DNA from: Firmicutes bacterium UBA1440 | Lineage (GTDB): Bacteria > Bacillota > Clostridia > Peptostreptococcales > Anaerovoracaceae | Direction of reading: 5' to 3' | DNA: 10,930 bases | NCBI GenBank assembly: GCA_002329565.1 | Contig: DCTM01000065.1 | Coordinates: 16,437-27,366, forward strand | Part shown: in pieces, positions 1 through 8,718 of the stretch | How the letters are laid out: every line of letters starts with the position of its first letter | How positions within the stretch are numbered: the stretch's first letter is position 1 | Made by a program: the position numbers and the translations under genes | Notes under the pieces: model-generated | Seen by the model: the letters and a program-made list of their open reading frames with translations, nothing else | What the model was told of the DNA's origin: nothing | Database searches by the model: none

Positions 1-583
1 CGCCAAATGCCAGTACAACAAAGGCGTCCTGCGGAATTGACAGCAATGTGCGGGCGGTTTCCCGTTTTGCCTCGCCGAAAGCCTTACGCACAGGATTGCC
101 GGTGACTACGAGCTTATCCTTATTTTTAAAATATTTGGCCGCCTCCGCAAATGCCAGAAATACCTTGTCCGCATACTTTTCCAGCATCTTATTCGTCACA
201 CCCGGATATGCGTTCTGTTCGTGGATCAATGTGCGAATCCCCATCTTAGCCGCCATTCTGACAACCGGAGCACATACATATCCGCCTGTGCCTATCACCA
301 CGTCAGGCCGAAACTCCTTAAGAATGGCACGCGATTGCATGCTGCCTTTTACGAGATTAACGGCTGTCTTTACGTTTTTCAGCATATTCTTGCGGTTGAA
401 GCCGCTGATTGTGATAAAACGGATCTTATATCCGTTGCTCGGAACAATCTTGTGCTCCATGCCCCTCTCGGTACCGACAAACAGAATCTCGCTGTCGGGA
501 TATTTCTCTTTTATTTTCTCTGCAATAGCAACGGCCGGATAAACATGTCCGCCCGTGCCGCCGCCTGTCAGGATTACTCTCAT
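1..583 (-). CDS. murG: MurG, lipid II-forming GlcNAc transferase (partial, N-terminal 194 residues)
   Basis: MurG transfers GlcNAc from UDP-GlcNAc to lipid I on the inner face of the membrane, giving lipid II. The translation begins MRVILTGGGTGGHVYPA, carrying the N-terminal glycine loop GGGTGGH (residues 7-13). It continues with GTGGYVCAP (98-106), HEQN (121-124) and TGNPVR (161-166), all typical of the acceptor-binding half of this GT-B glycosyltransferase. Family members are about 355-370 residues, so roughly half is present; the UDP-GlcNAc-binding C-terminal half lies beyond the left edge. The ATG start has a GGAG site 8 bases upstream (592-595) and lies 24 bases after the ftsW stop. The second glycine-rich motif reads GGYVCAP where GGYVSGP is common; I regard this as ordinary variation. 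Identification is firm from the motifs and the gene order. Confidence 0.96.
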   Translation of the reverse strand, partial: MRVILTGGGTGGHVYPAVAIAEKIKEKYPDSEILFVGTERGMEHKIVPSNGYKIRFITISGFNRKNMLKNVKTAVNLVKGSMQSRAILKEFRPDVVIGTGGYVCAPVVRMAAKMGIRTLIHEQNAYPGVTNKMLEKYADKVFLAFAEAAKYFKNKDKLVVTGNPVRKAFGEAKRETARTLLSIPQDAFVVLAFG

Positions 584-607
584 TTCAGTTTCTCCAATGT
601 TGTTTAC

Positions 608-1747
608 TTACTTTGCCGTGTGCCTGGAAATATTCAGCAAGATGCCTGCCGCGCCCATGAAAAGCCAAAGCGCATTACCGCCGTAGGATACAAACGGAAG
701 CGTGACCCCCGTGGGCGGCATGCTCGAGGTGACAACCGCCACGTTTAAAATGACCTGCACGGCGATCATAATCACAATGCCGGAAGCCAACATTGTCCCG
801 AACATATCTCTTGCATTGACAGCGACATGGATACCGCGCCAAATTAAGAACAGATAGGCTCCCATAAGGACAAGGACACCCACCAAGCCGAGTTCCTCCC
901 CGATAATTGCCAGAATAAAATCATTCTGCGGTTCAGGCAGGTAAAGCGTCTTTTGAATGCTTTGGCCGAGCCCGACACCAAAGGCGCCGCCGCTGCCCAA
1001 GGCCAACAGTCCTTGAACGACTTGATATCCATCGCCCAATTTATCGGCAAAGGGATTCGTAAAACTCATAATTCTCTTAACCCAGTACCCGTCTTTGTCC
1101 ATCAGCAATAAGCCGGCTATGCCCGATACGCCGGCGCCGACAATAAGCCCGATATACTTCCACGAGAGGCCTGCCACAAACAGCATTCCGACCATAATAC
1201 CGCAAACCGTCAGCGCTGTCGAGAGATTCGGTTGCTTGATAATCAAGCCCGCATAAAGTCCCATCAGGGCAACGACCGGAAGGACCCCTCTTGAAAACGA
1301 CCGAATGCGCGTAGGATCTTGGCTCAAGAACCACGCCACAAATACGATAGCCGCGATCTTAGCGATCTCTCCCGGCATGATGGTCAGCAACTCGCTGCTG
1401 CCGATACCTATCCAACGGGTTGCGTTGTTGCGTGTCACACCGAGCGGTGTGAAAATCAGCAGCAGCATGACAACCGAAATCACTGTCAGAGGAATGGCAA
1501 ACCGCTGCCACACTCTATAATCCAAAAGAGCGCAGACGGCCATCAACACACCGCCGCTCAAGGCCCATACTATGTCTCGTTTGAGATAATGGTACGGATC
1601 GTCAAAATTACTGATCGCATGGTAATAGCTGGCGCTGAAAACCATAATAATTCCAAAGACGACGAGTGCCATCACCAGTATTAATATTGTAAAATCGCAT
1701 GATTTTAATTTTATATCCTTGATGCGAGGTGCTCGTTTTCTCCCCAT
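608..1747 (-). CDS. ftsW: FtsW/SpoVE, SEDS-family peptidoglycan glycosyltransferase
   Basis: This is a 379-residue polytopic membrane protein of the SEDS family (FtsW, RodA, SpoVE), which polymerises lipid II into glycan strands at the septum with a partner class B PBP. After a basic cytoplasmic N-terminus (MGRKRAPRIK) there are about ten hydrophobic segments. Family motifs are RWIGIG (111-116), QPNLSTA (172-178), GDGYQVVQ (238-245), PEPQNDFILAIIGEELG (271-287) and PPTGVTLPFVSYGG (344-357). D276 in the fourth motif matches the catalytic aspartate established for SEDS enzymes. The start has GGGAG 5 bases upstream. The gene follows murD by 51 bases. In Bacillus the copy at this locus is spoVE and ftsW lies elsewhere; in many Clostridia the single copy here probably serves division. 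The choice between FtsW and SpoVE is not settled by this sequence. Confidence 0.95.
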   Translation of the reverse strand: MGRKRAPRIKDIKLKSCDFTILILVMALVVFGIIMVFSASYYHAISNFDDPYHYLKRDIVWALSGGVLMAVCALLDYRVWQRFAIPLTVISVVMLLLIFTPLGVTRNNATRWIGIGSSELLTIMPGEIAKIAAIVFVAWFLSQDPTRIRSFSRGVLPVVALMGLYAGLIIKQPNLSTALTVCGIMVGMLFVAGLSWKYIGLIVGAGVSGIAGLLLMDKDGYWVKRIMSFTNPFADKLGDGYQVVQGLLALGSGGAFGVGLGQSIQKTLYLPEPQNDFILAIIGEELGLVGVLVLMGAYLFLIWRGIHVAVNARDMFGTMLASGIVIMIAVQVILNVAVVTSSMPPTGVTLPFVSYGGNALWLFMGAAGILLNISRHTAK

Positions 1748-1798
1748 ACCGTCTCCCGTTTTTATATTTACACTTGCAGGCGTTTTTTCGCCGCAATG

Positions 1799-3166
1799 TT
1801 ATGCTCCCAAATTGTGCACACAGCTCTTGAAATGCTCGCCGCGCTGCTCGAAGCAGGTGTAAAGATCCCAGCTCGCGCAAGCCGGAGACAGCAGAACAGT
1901 ATCCCCTGCTTCTGCTTCTTCAGCACCTCTGCGCACGCATTCGTCGAGATCCTTACACATAATGATATCTTTAAAGCCGTATCGTTCAGCCGTTTCCTTA
2001 ATCTTTCCCGCAGTCTTGCCCATAAGCAACAGTTTCTTGACTTTGCCGCCAAACGATTCAATCAGTGAGTCGAATTCCGACCCCTTGTCGTACCCTCCCG
2101 CAATCAGCAGAATCGGTGTGTCTATGGCCTCAATCGCCTTAACCGAAGACTCCGGATTCGTTCCCTTTGAGTCATTGACATAGCGAACGCCGTCTATCGT
2201 ATCGACATATTCGAGTCTGTGCTCAACGCCCAGGAACGAGCGCAATGTCTCTGCTATGATTTCAGGTTCTATTCCCGAAAAATAGCTGATCCCCACGGCT
2301 GCAAGCGCGTTTTCAACGTTGTGCGCTCCCGGAATTCGCAAATCGCTCGTCGCACAGATTTCGACAAGGTGTTCGCCGTCATTCTTGACGACGATCTTGC
2401 CGTCCTTGACGAAGACTCCGAATTCAAGCTCCTCTTTGCGAGAGAACGGTACCACCCGTGCGACGGCTTTTTCTGCCATCCTGACGCATTCAGGGTCATC
2501 GAAGTTTATTACCAGATATTGTTCAGCCGTCTGATTGGCAAATACCTTGGATTTGGCTTCACCGTAGTTTGCCATATTCTTATGTCTGTCCATATGATCC
2601 GGTGTAAGATTGAGGATAGCCGACACCTCAGGTCTGAAATTCTTCGTCGTCTCGAGTTGAAAGCTGCTGGTTTCAGTGACCAACCAAGAATCGTCGTCAG
2701 CATTCAAAGCCATCGAAATGACAGCTACACCGATATTTCCGACCACATATGTCTTACGCTTGGCAGATTTAAATATCTCGCCGGTAAGCGTGGTGGTCGT
2801 CGTCTTGCCGTTTGTGCCTGTGATAGCAATATACTTGCCGCTTCCGATTCTGTAAGCGATCTCAAGCTCACCGATGATCTCCGCACCTTTTTCCTGAGCC
2901 TCTCTGATAAACGGCAGATCCGGCGCCACTCCCGGGCTGAGAATGAGCATATGATATTCGCCCATATTCTCCGGTATACAGCCAAAATAGCATTTGACGT
3001 TTTTCCCTTTTAAGAAGCTGATCAACTGCGGATCGATTTCCTCTGCGCGTTTGGCATCCTGCACGGAGACATCCGCCTCGAGTTTCAGCAATGCCTGCGT
3101 GGCAGCGATGCCCGATTTTCCCATTCCTATGACCAGTACCCTTTTATTTTTCATAATATTTTTCAT
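1799..3166 (-). CDS. murD: MurD, UDP-MurNAc-L-alanine:D-glutamate ligase
   Basis: MurD is the cytoplasmic ATP-dependent ligase that adds D-glutamate to UDP-MurNAc-L-Ala. At 455 residues it has the normal three-domain length. The N-terminal Rossmann-like UDP-binding domain opens with RVLVIGMGKSGIAA (residues 9-22). The central ATPase domain has the P-loop GTNGKTT (117-123), ETSSFQLE (165-172), the HMDRH motif (191-195) and YGEAKSKVF (201-209), in which K205 is the expected carbamoylated lysine. The C-terminal domain has NDSKGTNP (331-338) and LSPACASWD (426-434). The first ATG has GGAG 7 bases upstream; a second ATG four codons on is a less likely start. The gene follows mraY by 13 bases. The presence of an intact N-terminal domain here contrasts with murE in the same operon. 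Confidence 0.97.
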   Translation of the reverse strand: MKNIMKNKRVLVIGMGKSGIAATQALLKLEADVSVQDAKRAEEIDPQLISFLKGKNVKCYFGCIPENMGEYHMLILSPGVAPDLPFIREAQEKGAEIIGELEIAYRIGSGKYIAITGTNGKTTTTTLTGEIFKSAKRKTYVVGNIGVAVISMALNADDDSWLVTETSSFQLETTKNFRPEVSAILNLTPDHMDRHKNMANYGEAKSKVFANQTAEQYLVINFDDPECVRMAEKAVARVVPFSRKEELEFGVFVKDGKIVVKNDGEHLVEICATSDLRIPGAHNVENALAAVGISYFSGIEPEIIAETLRSFLGVEHRLEYVDTIDGVRYVNDSKGTNPESSVKAIEAIDTPILLIAGGYDKGSEFDSLIESFGGKVKKLLLMGKTAGKIKETAERYGFKDIIMCKDLDECVRRGAEEAEAGDTVLLSPACASWDLYTCFEQRGEHFKSCVHNLGA

Positions 3167-3179
3167 AATTTTTCTCCTC

Positions 3180-4157
3180 TTACAGCGCTGACAATGCCAC
3201 GGTACAGCAGATTAACGATACTATCCAAAACAATGCGACAACGTTTTTCTCTTTCATCCCACTCAATTCAAAATGGTGATGAAGAGGGGCCATCTTGAAT
3301 ACCCGTTTCCCCGTGGTCTTGAACGCCGCTACTTGTATGATTACCGAGAGCGCTTCCAGCACGTATACCAGACCCGCGACCGGCAAAAGCAGCGTCATAT
3401 TCATCTGCACAGCTGCCACCGCCAGCCCTCCTCCAAGAGCCAGCGATCCCGTATCACCCATAAATATTTTAGCCGGATTCTTGTTGAAAACCAAAAATCC
3501 CAAACATGCTCCGCACAGAGCCGCACAAAAATACGTCGCTCCGGCAAAATTATAGACAGCAGCCGCAACTGCAAAGAACAGCGCATTGACCGCCGTAACA
3601 CCTGCTGCAAGCCCGTCAAGGCCGTCCGTTAAATTTACACTGTTCGTCATAGCAACTATAACGAAGGCCACGAACGGTATATACCAAGCTCCGAAGTCGA
3701 TGTACAATCCCGCAAACGGAATATAAACCGAAGTCCCGGAGAGGGAATATTCAGCCATATATGCTGCAATCGCCACGCTCAGCACGATCTGTGCTGCCAG
3801 TTTCTGCCAAGCTCGCAGCCCCAGGTTGCGTTTTTTGGCCACCTTTGTAAAGTCATCCCAAAAGCCGAGCAAGCCGAAGACGATAAATGCAACAGAGATT
3901 ACGATTACATCCCGCTCAGTCTTCTGCAATACCGCCGATGACACAAGTCCCGTGATCACTGTCGCCAAGATGATTGCGATGCCGCCCATACTCGGCGTAC
4001 CGCTCTTGAGCATATGAGATCTCGGTCCTTCCTCTCTGATATTCTGCCCAAGCTTCTTTTTGCGTAAGATAGGCAGAATAATTCGAGTGGTCACAACTCC
4101 GACGATAAAGGCCAATAAAATAATAATTCCGATTTGAACGAACTCCGTATTAAACAT
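3180..4157 (-). CDS. mraY: MraY, phospho-MurNAc-pentapeptide translocase
   Basis: MraY is the integral membrane enzyme that transfers phospho-MurNAc-pentapeptide from UDP to undecaprenyl phosphate, giving lipid I. The protein is 325 residues with about ten hydrophobic segments. Diagnostic cytoplasmic-loop motifs are GTPSMGG (53-59), FWDDFTKV (99-106) with the aspartate pair D101-D102, NSVNLTDGLDGLAAG (172-186), FMGDTGSLALGGG (232-244) with D235, and MAPLHHHFELSGMKE (289-303) with the triple histidine. These correspond to the Mg2+-binding and nucleotide-binding residues of the family. The ATG start is preceded by AAAGGA about 8 bases upstream. It follows murF by 15 bases. The gene is complete and unremarkable. 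Confidence 0.97.
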   Translation of the reverse strand: MFNTEFVQIGIIILLAFIVGVVTTRIILPILRKKKLGQNIREEGPRSHMLKSGTPSMGGIAIILATVITGLVSSAVLQKTERDVIVISVAFIVFGLLGFWDDFTKVAKKRNLGLRAWQKLAAQIVLSVAIAAYMAEYSLSGTSVYIPFAGLYIDFGAWYIPFVAFVIVAMTNSVNLTDGLDGLAAGVTAVNALFFAVAAAVYNFAGATYFCAALCGACLGFLVFNKNPAKIFMGDTGSLALGGGLAVAAVQMNMTLLLPVAGLVYVLEALSVIIQVAAFKTTGKRVFKMAPLHHHFELSGMKEKNVVALFWIVSLICCTVALSAL

Positions 4158-4172
4158 GCTGATTTTCCTTTG

Positions 4173-5552
4173 TTATTCCAAAATTTTGTTGACGATGTGT
4201 TCCATCTTCATCCCCCTTGACCCTTTTACAAGAATGACATCTCCCTTTTGCACGATTACATCCATTTCCTTCAGAAACTCATCCTTTGTCTCAAAATAAA
4301 ATGCACGGCCCTGCATCTGCGGCAGAGCGGCCTCTTTGATATATTTAGCATAGTTTCCTACTGTAATTAACAGATCCAACCGGCTTTCACCGATGAATGA
4401 TCCCACCTCGCGGTGATAGCGCTCACTCTCGTCTCCGAGTCCGAACATATCGCCCAAAATTGCAACCTTGCGCAGGCCCTCGACGGAAAGCAGTGCCGCA
4501 ATGCCGGCCTTCATCGATTCGGGGCTTGCATTATACGTGTCGTCGAGCACCTTAATGCCATGATTTTCTTTGATGGAAAGTCTCTTATCCGTAATCTTCA
4601 TGGTCGCGACTCCCGCTGCGGCCTCTTCGAGACCGATGCCGTAACGATACGCGGCGGCAATCGCCAGAGCCGCATTATACACATTATGCTCGCCCGGCAC
4701 GGGAAGCTTTATGCGATGCGCCTTGCAATTATGTTCAATCGTAAATTGTACACCTTTTTCACCTAAATTGCAAACATCTGATACAATAAAGTCACCGCTC
4801 CCGTCTTTACCGACTGTAATCAGCTTATACTCGCCCTTCGCGCTCTCTTTGGTCAAAATATCTCCGCCGTCGTAAATGATCAGGCAGTCATCTGCTGTGA
4901 AAAAATCCGTGACTTCGAGTTTTGCTTGCAAGATGCCCTCCCTGCTGCCGACGGTCTCGATATGCGACGAACCGACATTGGTGATGATCGCCGTCTCGGG
5001 CCTTACGATATCTGCCAACAAGTGAATCTCTCCGTGGCGCTCCATGCCCATCTCAAAGATTGCAGCTTCTGTGTCATCTTCTATTTGGAAGGCTGTAATA
5101 GGCACCCCAATCTCGTTGTTGAAGTTTTTTGCCGGCTTGATCGTCTTATAGCGCGTACTCATCGCAGCGTGTAAGATATCTCTTGTACCGGTCTTGCCGA
5201 CGCTTCCTGTGACCGCAAGCTTTTTAATCGGCAACTGTGCTATATAGGCCTTCGCCAACTGCTGCAAAGCGTGCAGTGTATTACCGGTCAAAAGCAAAGA
5301 GACATCGCAATCCGCAGCAGCCTTCAATGCGACTTCTCTGTCCGAGACGACAGCCGCCCGGCAGCCGCTTTGGAACACTTCGCCCAGAAATGCATGTGCA
5401 TCGTGATTCTCACCTATAAGCGGGAAAAAAATGTCACTCGCTTTCACTTCTCTCGAATCCGTCGAAACTCCCGTGATTTCACGATCGCCGGAGCCCGCAA
5501 TCAGCTCTGCCCCTATCATCTCTGCGATGCGATTTACGCTTATCTTCTTCAT
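4173..5552 (-). CDS. murF: MurF, UDP-MurNAc-tripeptide:D-Ala-D-Ala ligase
   Basis: MurF adds the D-Ala-D-Ala dipeptide, completing the UDP-MurNAc-pentapeptide in the cytoplasm. At 459 residues it is full length. The N-terminal substrate domain includes ITGVSTDSREV (26-36) and DIFFPLIGENHDAHAF (40-55). The ATPase domain has the P-loop GSVGKTG (116-122), the MurF-typical NFNNEIGVP (143-151), NVGSSHIE (192-199) and K211 as the probable carbamoylated lysine. The C-terminal domain has DDTYNASP (337-344), LGDMFGLGDES (366-376) and VKGSRGMKME (442-451). The start overlaps the murE stop in an ATGA, and AAGGAG lies just upstream within the end of murE, suggesting translational coupling. The P-loop reads GKTGTRD where GKTTTK or GKTSTK is commoner, a conservative variation. 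Confidence 0.97.
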   Translation of the reverse strand: MKKISVNRIAEMIGAELIAGSGDREITGVSTDSREVKASDIFFPLIGENHDAHAFLGEVFQSGCRAAVVSDREVALKAAADCDVSLLLTGNTLHALQQLAKAYIAQLPIKKLAVTGSVGKTGTRDILHAAMSTRYKTIKPAKNFNNEIGVPITAFQIEDDTEAAIFEMGMERHGEIHLLADIVRPETAIITNVGSSHIETVGSREGILQAKLEVTDFFTADDCLIIYDGGDILTKESAKGEYKLITVGKDGSGDFIVSDVCNLGEKGVQFTIEHNCKAHRIKLPVPGEHNVYNAALAIAAAYRYGIGLEEAAAGVATMKITDKRLSIKENHGIKVLDDTYNASPESMKAGIAALLSVEGLRKVAILGDMFGLGDESERYHREVGSFIGESRLDLLITVGNYAKYIKEAALPQMQGRAFYFETKDEFLKEMDVIVQKGDVILVKGSRGMKMEHIVNKILE

Positions 5553-6721
5553 ATTATCTCCTTGATCTTTTCCTTATCATCAAATTCTCGTTCTTCGTCC
5601 TGCAATATTTGTTTCTTTTCATGTCCCTTGCCCGCGACGACGATGATGTCACCGCGTTCCGCAAGGCTCACTGCTTTATGCAGGGCTTCTTCTCTGTCTT
5701 CAATGATGTAATACGCACAGCTCGTGCCGTATATGCCTTCCTCGATCATCGCGAAGATATCCTTGCTGCTTTCATTGCGCGGGTTATCGTTTGTAATTAC
5801 ACAGATGTCGGAAAGCTCCCCTGCAATCACGCCCATCTGCTTGCGCTTTGCCTTGTCTCGCTGCCCCCCGCATCCAAATACAGTGATCAGCTTGCTCTTT
5901 TTATCACTCGCAATCATTGCAGCCGCTTTTAAGATGCTCTCGAGTGCATCCGGCGTATGCGCGTAATCGATTATCGCGACAATCCCGGTCCGCTCTCCGT
6001 AGATAATTTCAGATCTGCCCGGAGCTCCTGCAAATCTCTCAAGGCCGGCCTTGATTTGGGCGGTCTCGATCCCTGCCGCCCAAGCGAGCCCCGCTGCCAG
6101 CGCCGCATTCATGGCTGCAAATTCACCTATCGCTGCCAGCGTGATCTCCGTCGGCTCGCCGTTCTTCACAAGCGTAAGCTCGCCGCCGTCAAGGCCGCGC
6201 CCTCTCCAAGTCGCATAAATATCGCTTCCTTTGCTTCGCATGGAAACCGTTGTAATTCTGATATTCCCCTCAGCAAGCTCCGCTTGCAACCTGCTCCCGT
6301 ATCTGTCATCGATGTTTATAACCGCTTCTCTGACGGAAGGATATAAAAAAAGCTTTTTCTTGGCCGCATAATATTTTTCCATCGTCTCATGGTAATCGAG
6401 ATGATCCCGTGTGAGGTTTGTAAACGCGGCGTAAGCGATTCCGGCTTCATCGGTTCGCCCTTGATCCAGGGCGTGCGAGGATGCTTCCATCACAAAATTC
6501 TCTATCTTCAACTCCTCGCACTTTTGCATATATTCACGCAAAGTCTGCTTGCCCGGTGTCGTGTTGTTGACCTCGTATAAGGTGCCGCCGATATCGTGAA
6601 TGACCGTCCCTACCAGTGCACTCTTTTGTCCGGCCGTCTCCAAAATATTCCTGAGCATATATGTGACGGTCGTTTTTCCGTTGGTACCCGTTACAGCAAA
6701 TACCTTCATGATGGACATCAC
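5549..6721 (-). CDS. murE: MurE-type ligase (meso-DAP adding) lacking the N-terminal substrate domain
   Basis: MurE normally adds the third stem-peptide residue to UDP-MurNAc-L-Ala-D-Glu. Family hallmarks are present: P-loop GTNGKTT (12-18), NNTTPG (52-57), MEASSHALDQGR (78-89), NLTRDHLDYH (102-111), the probable carbamoylated lysine K121, DYAHTPDAL (252-260), FGCGGQRDKAKR (282-293), DNPRNES (312-318) and GKGHE (364-368). DNPR is the meso-diaminopimelate recognition motif. The P-loop begins at residue 12, not near 115 as in Escherichia coli MurE, so the N-terminal UDP-binding domain is missing while the rest is full length (390 versus about 495 residues). The GTG at 6721 overlaps the ftsI stop (GTGA). 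ATG codons at 6718 and 6709 are alternatives; the upstream GGGAG sits 11 bases before the 6709 ATG. No upstream frame holds the missing domain, because ftsI's PASTA sequence fills that space. Confidence 0.9.
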   Translation of the reverse strand: MMSIMKVFAVTGTNGKTTVTYMLRNILETAGQKSALVGTVIHDIGGTLYEVNNTTPGKQTLREYMQKCEELKIENFVMEASSHALDQGRTDEAGIAYAAFTNLTRDHLDYHETMEKYYAAKKKLFLYPSVREAVINIDDRYGSRLQAELAEGNIRITTVSMRSKGSDIYATWRGRGLDGGELTLVKNGEPTEITLAAIGEFAAMNAALAAGLAWAAGIETAQIKAGLERFAGAPGRSEIIYGERTGIVAIIDYAHTPDALESILKAAAMIASDKKSKLITVFGCGGQRDKAKRKQMGVIAGELSDICVITNDNPRNESSKDIFAMIEEGIYGTSCAYYIIEDREEALHKAVSLAERGDIIVVAGKGHEKKQILQDEEREFDDKEKIKEII

Positions 6722-8718
6722 TCCCTATATAAATATACGGTTCCTCCCGCGCTTATCTTTTCACCGGCTTTCGGGTACTGATCGACGACGATAAAGTCTT
6801 CATTTGTCGTCGCAGCCGGGCTTACTGTGTATTTTAATGAAGAACCTCCGAGGATGCCTATTGCTTCCGAATAGCTGTTGCCTGTGACTTGCGGAACTGT
6901 TATCATCTGATTCTTAAGCTGCACCTTCTCTTCATCGGTATATCTCGGCTTTATCTGCAAGTAACGCAACGTATCCTGCAAGATTTCCTTTGCATAAGGA
7001 GCAGCTACCACGCTGCCGAACTTCGTGCCCTTAGGATTGTCTACTACGATCAGCATTGCGATCTGAGGATCGTCCATAGGAGCCATGCCGATGAACGACG
7101 AGTACGTTTCCGACGAATACTTTCCTTGCGACGGTTTGTTGGCCGTTCCCGTCTTTCCGCCGACCCGGTATCCCGGCACCTTCGCGCCGCCGCCGCCGCC
7201 GGCCGAAACTACATATTCCATAATTTTACACATTTCGGAAGCCGTCTTTTCGGATACCACCTGACGTACTATCGTCGGCTCAAATTCTTTTACCGTGTTG
7301 CCGTCGGAATCCTTGAGTGCTTTGACCAGACGCGGCTGCATCAGCTTCCCGTCGTTTCCGAGCGAGCATATCGCTGTGATCTGCTGCAGCATCGTTACAG
7401 CAATACCCTGCCCATACGACATTGTAGTTAATTCAACAGGTCCGGTCTTATCCGGTTTATAGACGATAGAGCCTCCTTCACCCGGATAATCGATTCCGGT
7501 CTTTTCAGTCATTCCGAACAACTGCATATATTCATAAAACTTTTCCTTACCTGTGCGCTGCGCAAGTGTGGAAAAGACGGGGTTGCAAGAGTTTCCGACA
7601 GCCTCCATGAGCGTTTCATGCCCGTGCGGCCTTCCTGTTCTCCAGCAATGCAGAGTCACACCTGCCACCTGATATGTATAATTGCAGACGAAGGTGTCGT
7701 CGAGCGAGGTGAGATTTTCCTCCAATGCGATCGCCGTCGTCAACAATTTTGAAGTGGAACCCGGCTCATAGACATCGCTGACTATAGGATTGCGCCACAT
7801 CTTGTTCCAGTAGTCGAGTTTTTCTTTCTCGCTCAAGCTTTCCACATAAGCGGCTTCAGCATCATCGAGCGGTACGCGCGGGTTGTTCGGATCGAAATCC
7901 GGATCGACCGCCATCGCAAGTATGTATCCCGTCTTCGGTTCCATCATGATACACATAACACGATCGGCGCCGCTGGCTTCTTTAGCCTCAGCCAGAGTTT
8001 TTTCCACGTAATGTTGAATTACCTCGTCTATAGTCAGTACGAGGTTCAGTCCGTCTTCAGCGCGATAATATTTTTCAACACCGTGGCTCAGGTCGTTGCC
8101 GGCCGAATCGGTGTTTTTTATCCATCGTCCGGAAATACCCGACAAATATTGATTGTATTTCAGTTCGATGCCGGAAAGTCCCGCGTTGTCGTCGGTCACA
8201 CTGCCGAGCAGATGGGAGGCAAATGCACCCAGCGGGTAGTAGCGCTTGACGTCTTCGGTGATCTGCACGCCCGGAATCTTCTCGGCTCTGACCTTTTCGG
8301 CGGTCTCCTTTTCAAGATATTTGGCCACCTTTACCAGCGACTGCTTTTTTGTAGCCGCAGCCTTGATGACATCCCGATCCATATTGAGTGCTTTGGCGAG
8401 CGCATCGATGTGAGCCTCCAGATTTGCAGCCTTCTTTTCCGCTGTCTTCCCGTCGTTTTGTATTTCGCTCGGGCGCACCCAAACGGAATAACAGGCTGCA
8501 CTCACCGCGAGATCCTGCCCGTTGCGGTCGTAGATGACACCGCGTTTGGCCTCGATCGGCACATCGCGCGTCTGTTGTTCAACGGCCATCTTGCTGTATT
8601 CCGCACCGTGTATGATTTGTTGCCATCCTACTCGGAAGCACAATGCCACCATCGCAATGCAGATTAATGCAAAGGCCAATACAATTCTTTTTCTTATACT
8701 ATTCGATACAGGTCCCAC
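6718..8718 (-). CDS. ftsI: FtsI/SpoVD-type class B penicillin-binding protein with one PASTA domain
   Basis: This is a 666-residue peptidoglycan transpeptidase, anchored by one N-terminal membrane helix (about residues 11-29, after SIRKR) with its catalytic domain outside. The PBP dimerisation domain starts around RGVIYDRNG (59-67). The transpeptidase domain has the nucleophile motif STSK (321-324, S321), the SxN motif SCN (377-379), YGQGIAVT (435-442) and KTGT (522-525). One C-terminal PASTA domain spans about 606-665. A single PASTA resembles Bacillus SpoVD more than PBP2B, but here it may be the division PBP paired with the FtsW downstream. The GTG start is chosen because it gives a family-like N-terminus (MGPVSNSIRKRI); in-frame TGA TGA codons lie only ten codons upstream, and no ribosome binding site is adjacent. 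Residues 507-511 are a glycine run encoded by five identical GGC codons. Confidence 0.94.
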   Translation of the reverse strand: MGPVSNSIRKRIVLAFALICIAMVALCFRVGWQQIIHGAEYSKMAVEQQTRDVPIEAKRGVIYDRNGQDLAVSAACYSVWVRPSEIQNDGKTAEKKAANLEAHIDALAKALNMDRDVIKAAATKKQSLVKVAKYLEKETAEKVRAEKIPGVQITEDVKRYYPLGAFASHLLGSVTDDNAGLSGIELKYNQYLSGISGRWIKNTDSAGNDLSHGVEKYYRAEDGLNLVLTIDEVIQHYVEKTLAEAKEASGADRVMCIMMEPKTGYILAMAVDPDFDPNNPRVPLDDAEAAYVESLSEKEKLDYWNKMWRNPIVSDVYEPGSTSKLLTTAIALEENLTSLDDTFVCNYTYQVAGVTLHCWRTGRPHGHETLMEAVGNSCNPVFSTLAQRTGKEKFYEYMQLFGMTEKTGIDYPGEGGSIVYKPDKTGPVELTTMSYGQGIAVTMLQQITAICSLGNDGKLMQPRLVKALKDSDGNTVKEFEPTIVRQVVSEKTASEMCKIMEYVVSAGGGGGAKVPGYRVGGKTGTANKPSQGKYSSETYSSFIGMAPMDDPQIAMLIVVDNPKGTKFGSVVAAPYAKEILQDTLRYLQIKPRYTDEEKVQLKNQMITVPQVTGNSYSEAIGILGGSSLKYTVSPAATTNEDFIVVDQYPKAGEKISAGGTVYLYRE

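Noticed and set aside
2219..3013. 264-codon open frame on the plus strand
   Set aside because: It lies entirely opposite murD, which carries all family motifs; the translation resembles no family I recognise. It is a shadow of a coding strand with few stops.
6700..6800. Frameshift hiding the missing MurE N-terminal domain
   Set aside because: The upstream sequence reads cleanly as the PASTA domain end of ftsI up to its stop, so there is no room for the domain in any frame nearby.
8011..8667. 218-codon open frame on the plus strand
   Set aside because: It is fully antisense to the N-terminal part of the PBP gene, with no plausible upstream signals or recognisable domains.
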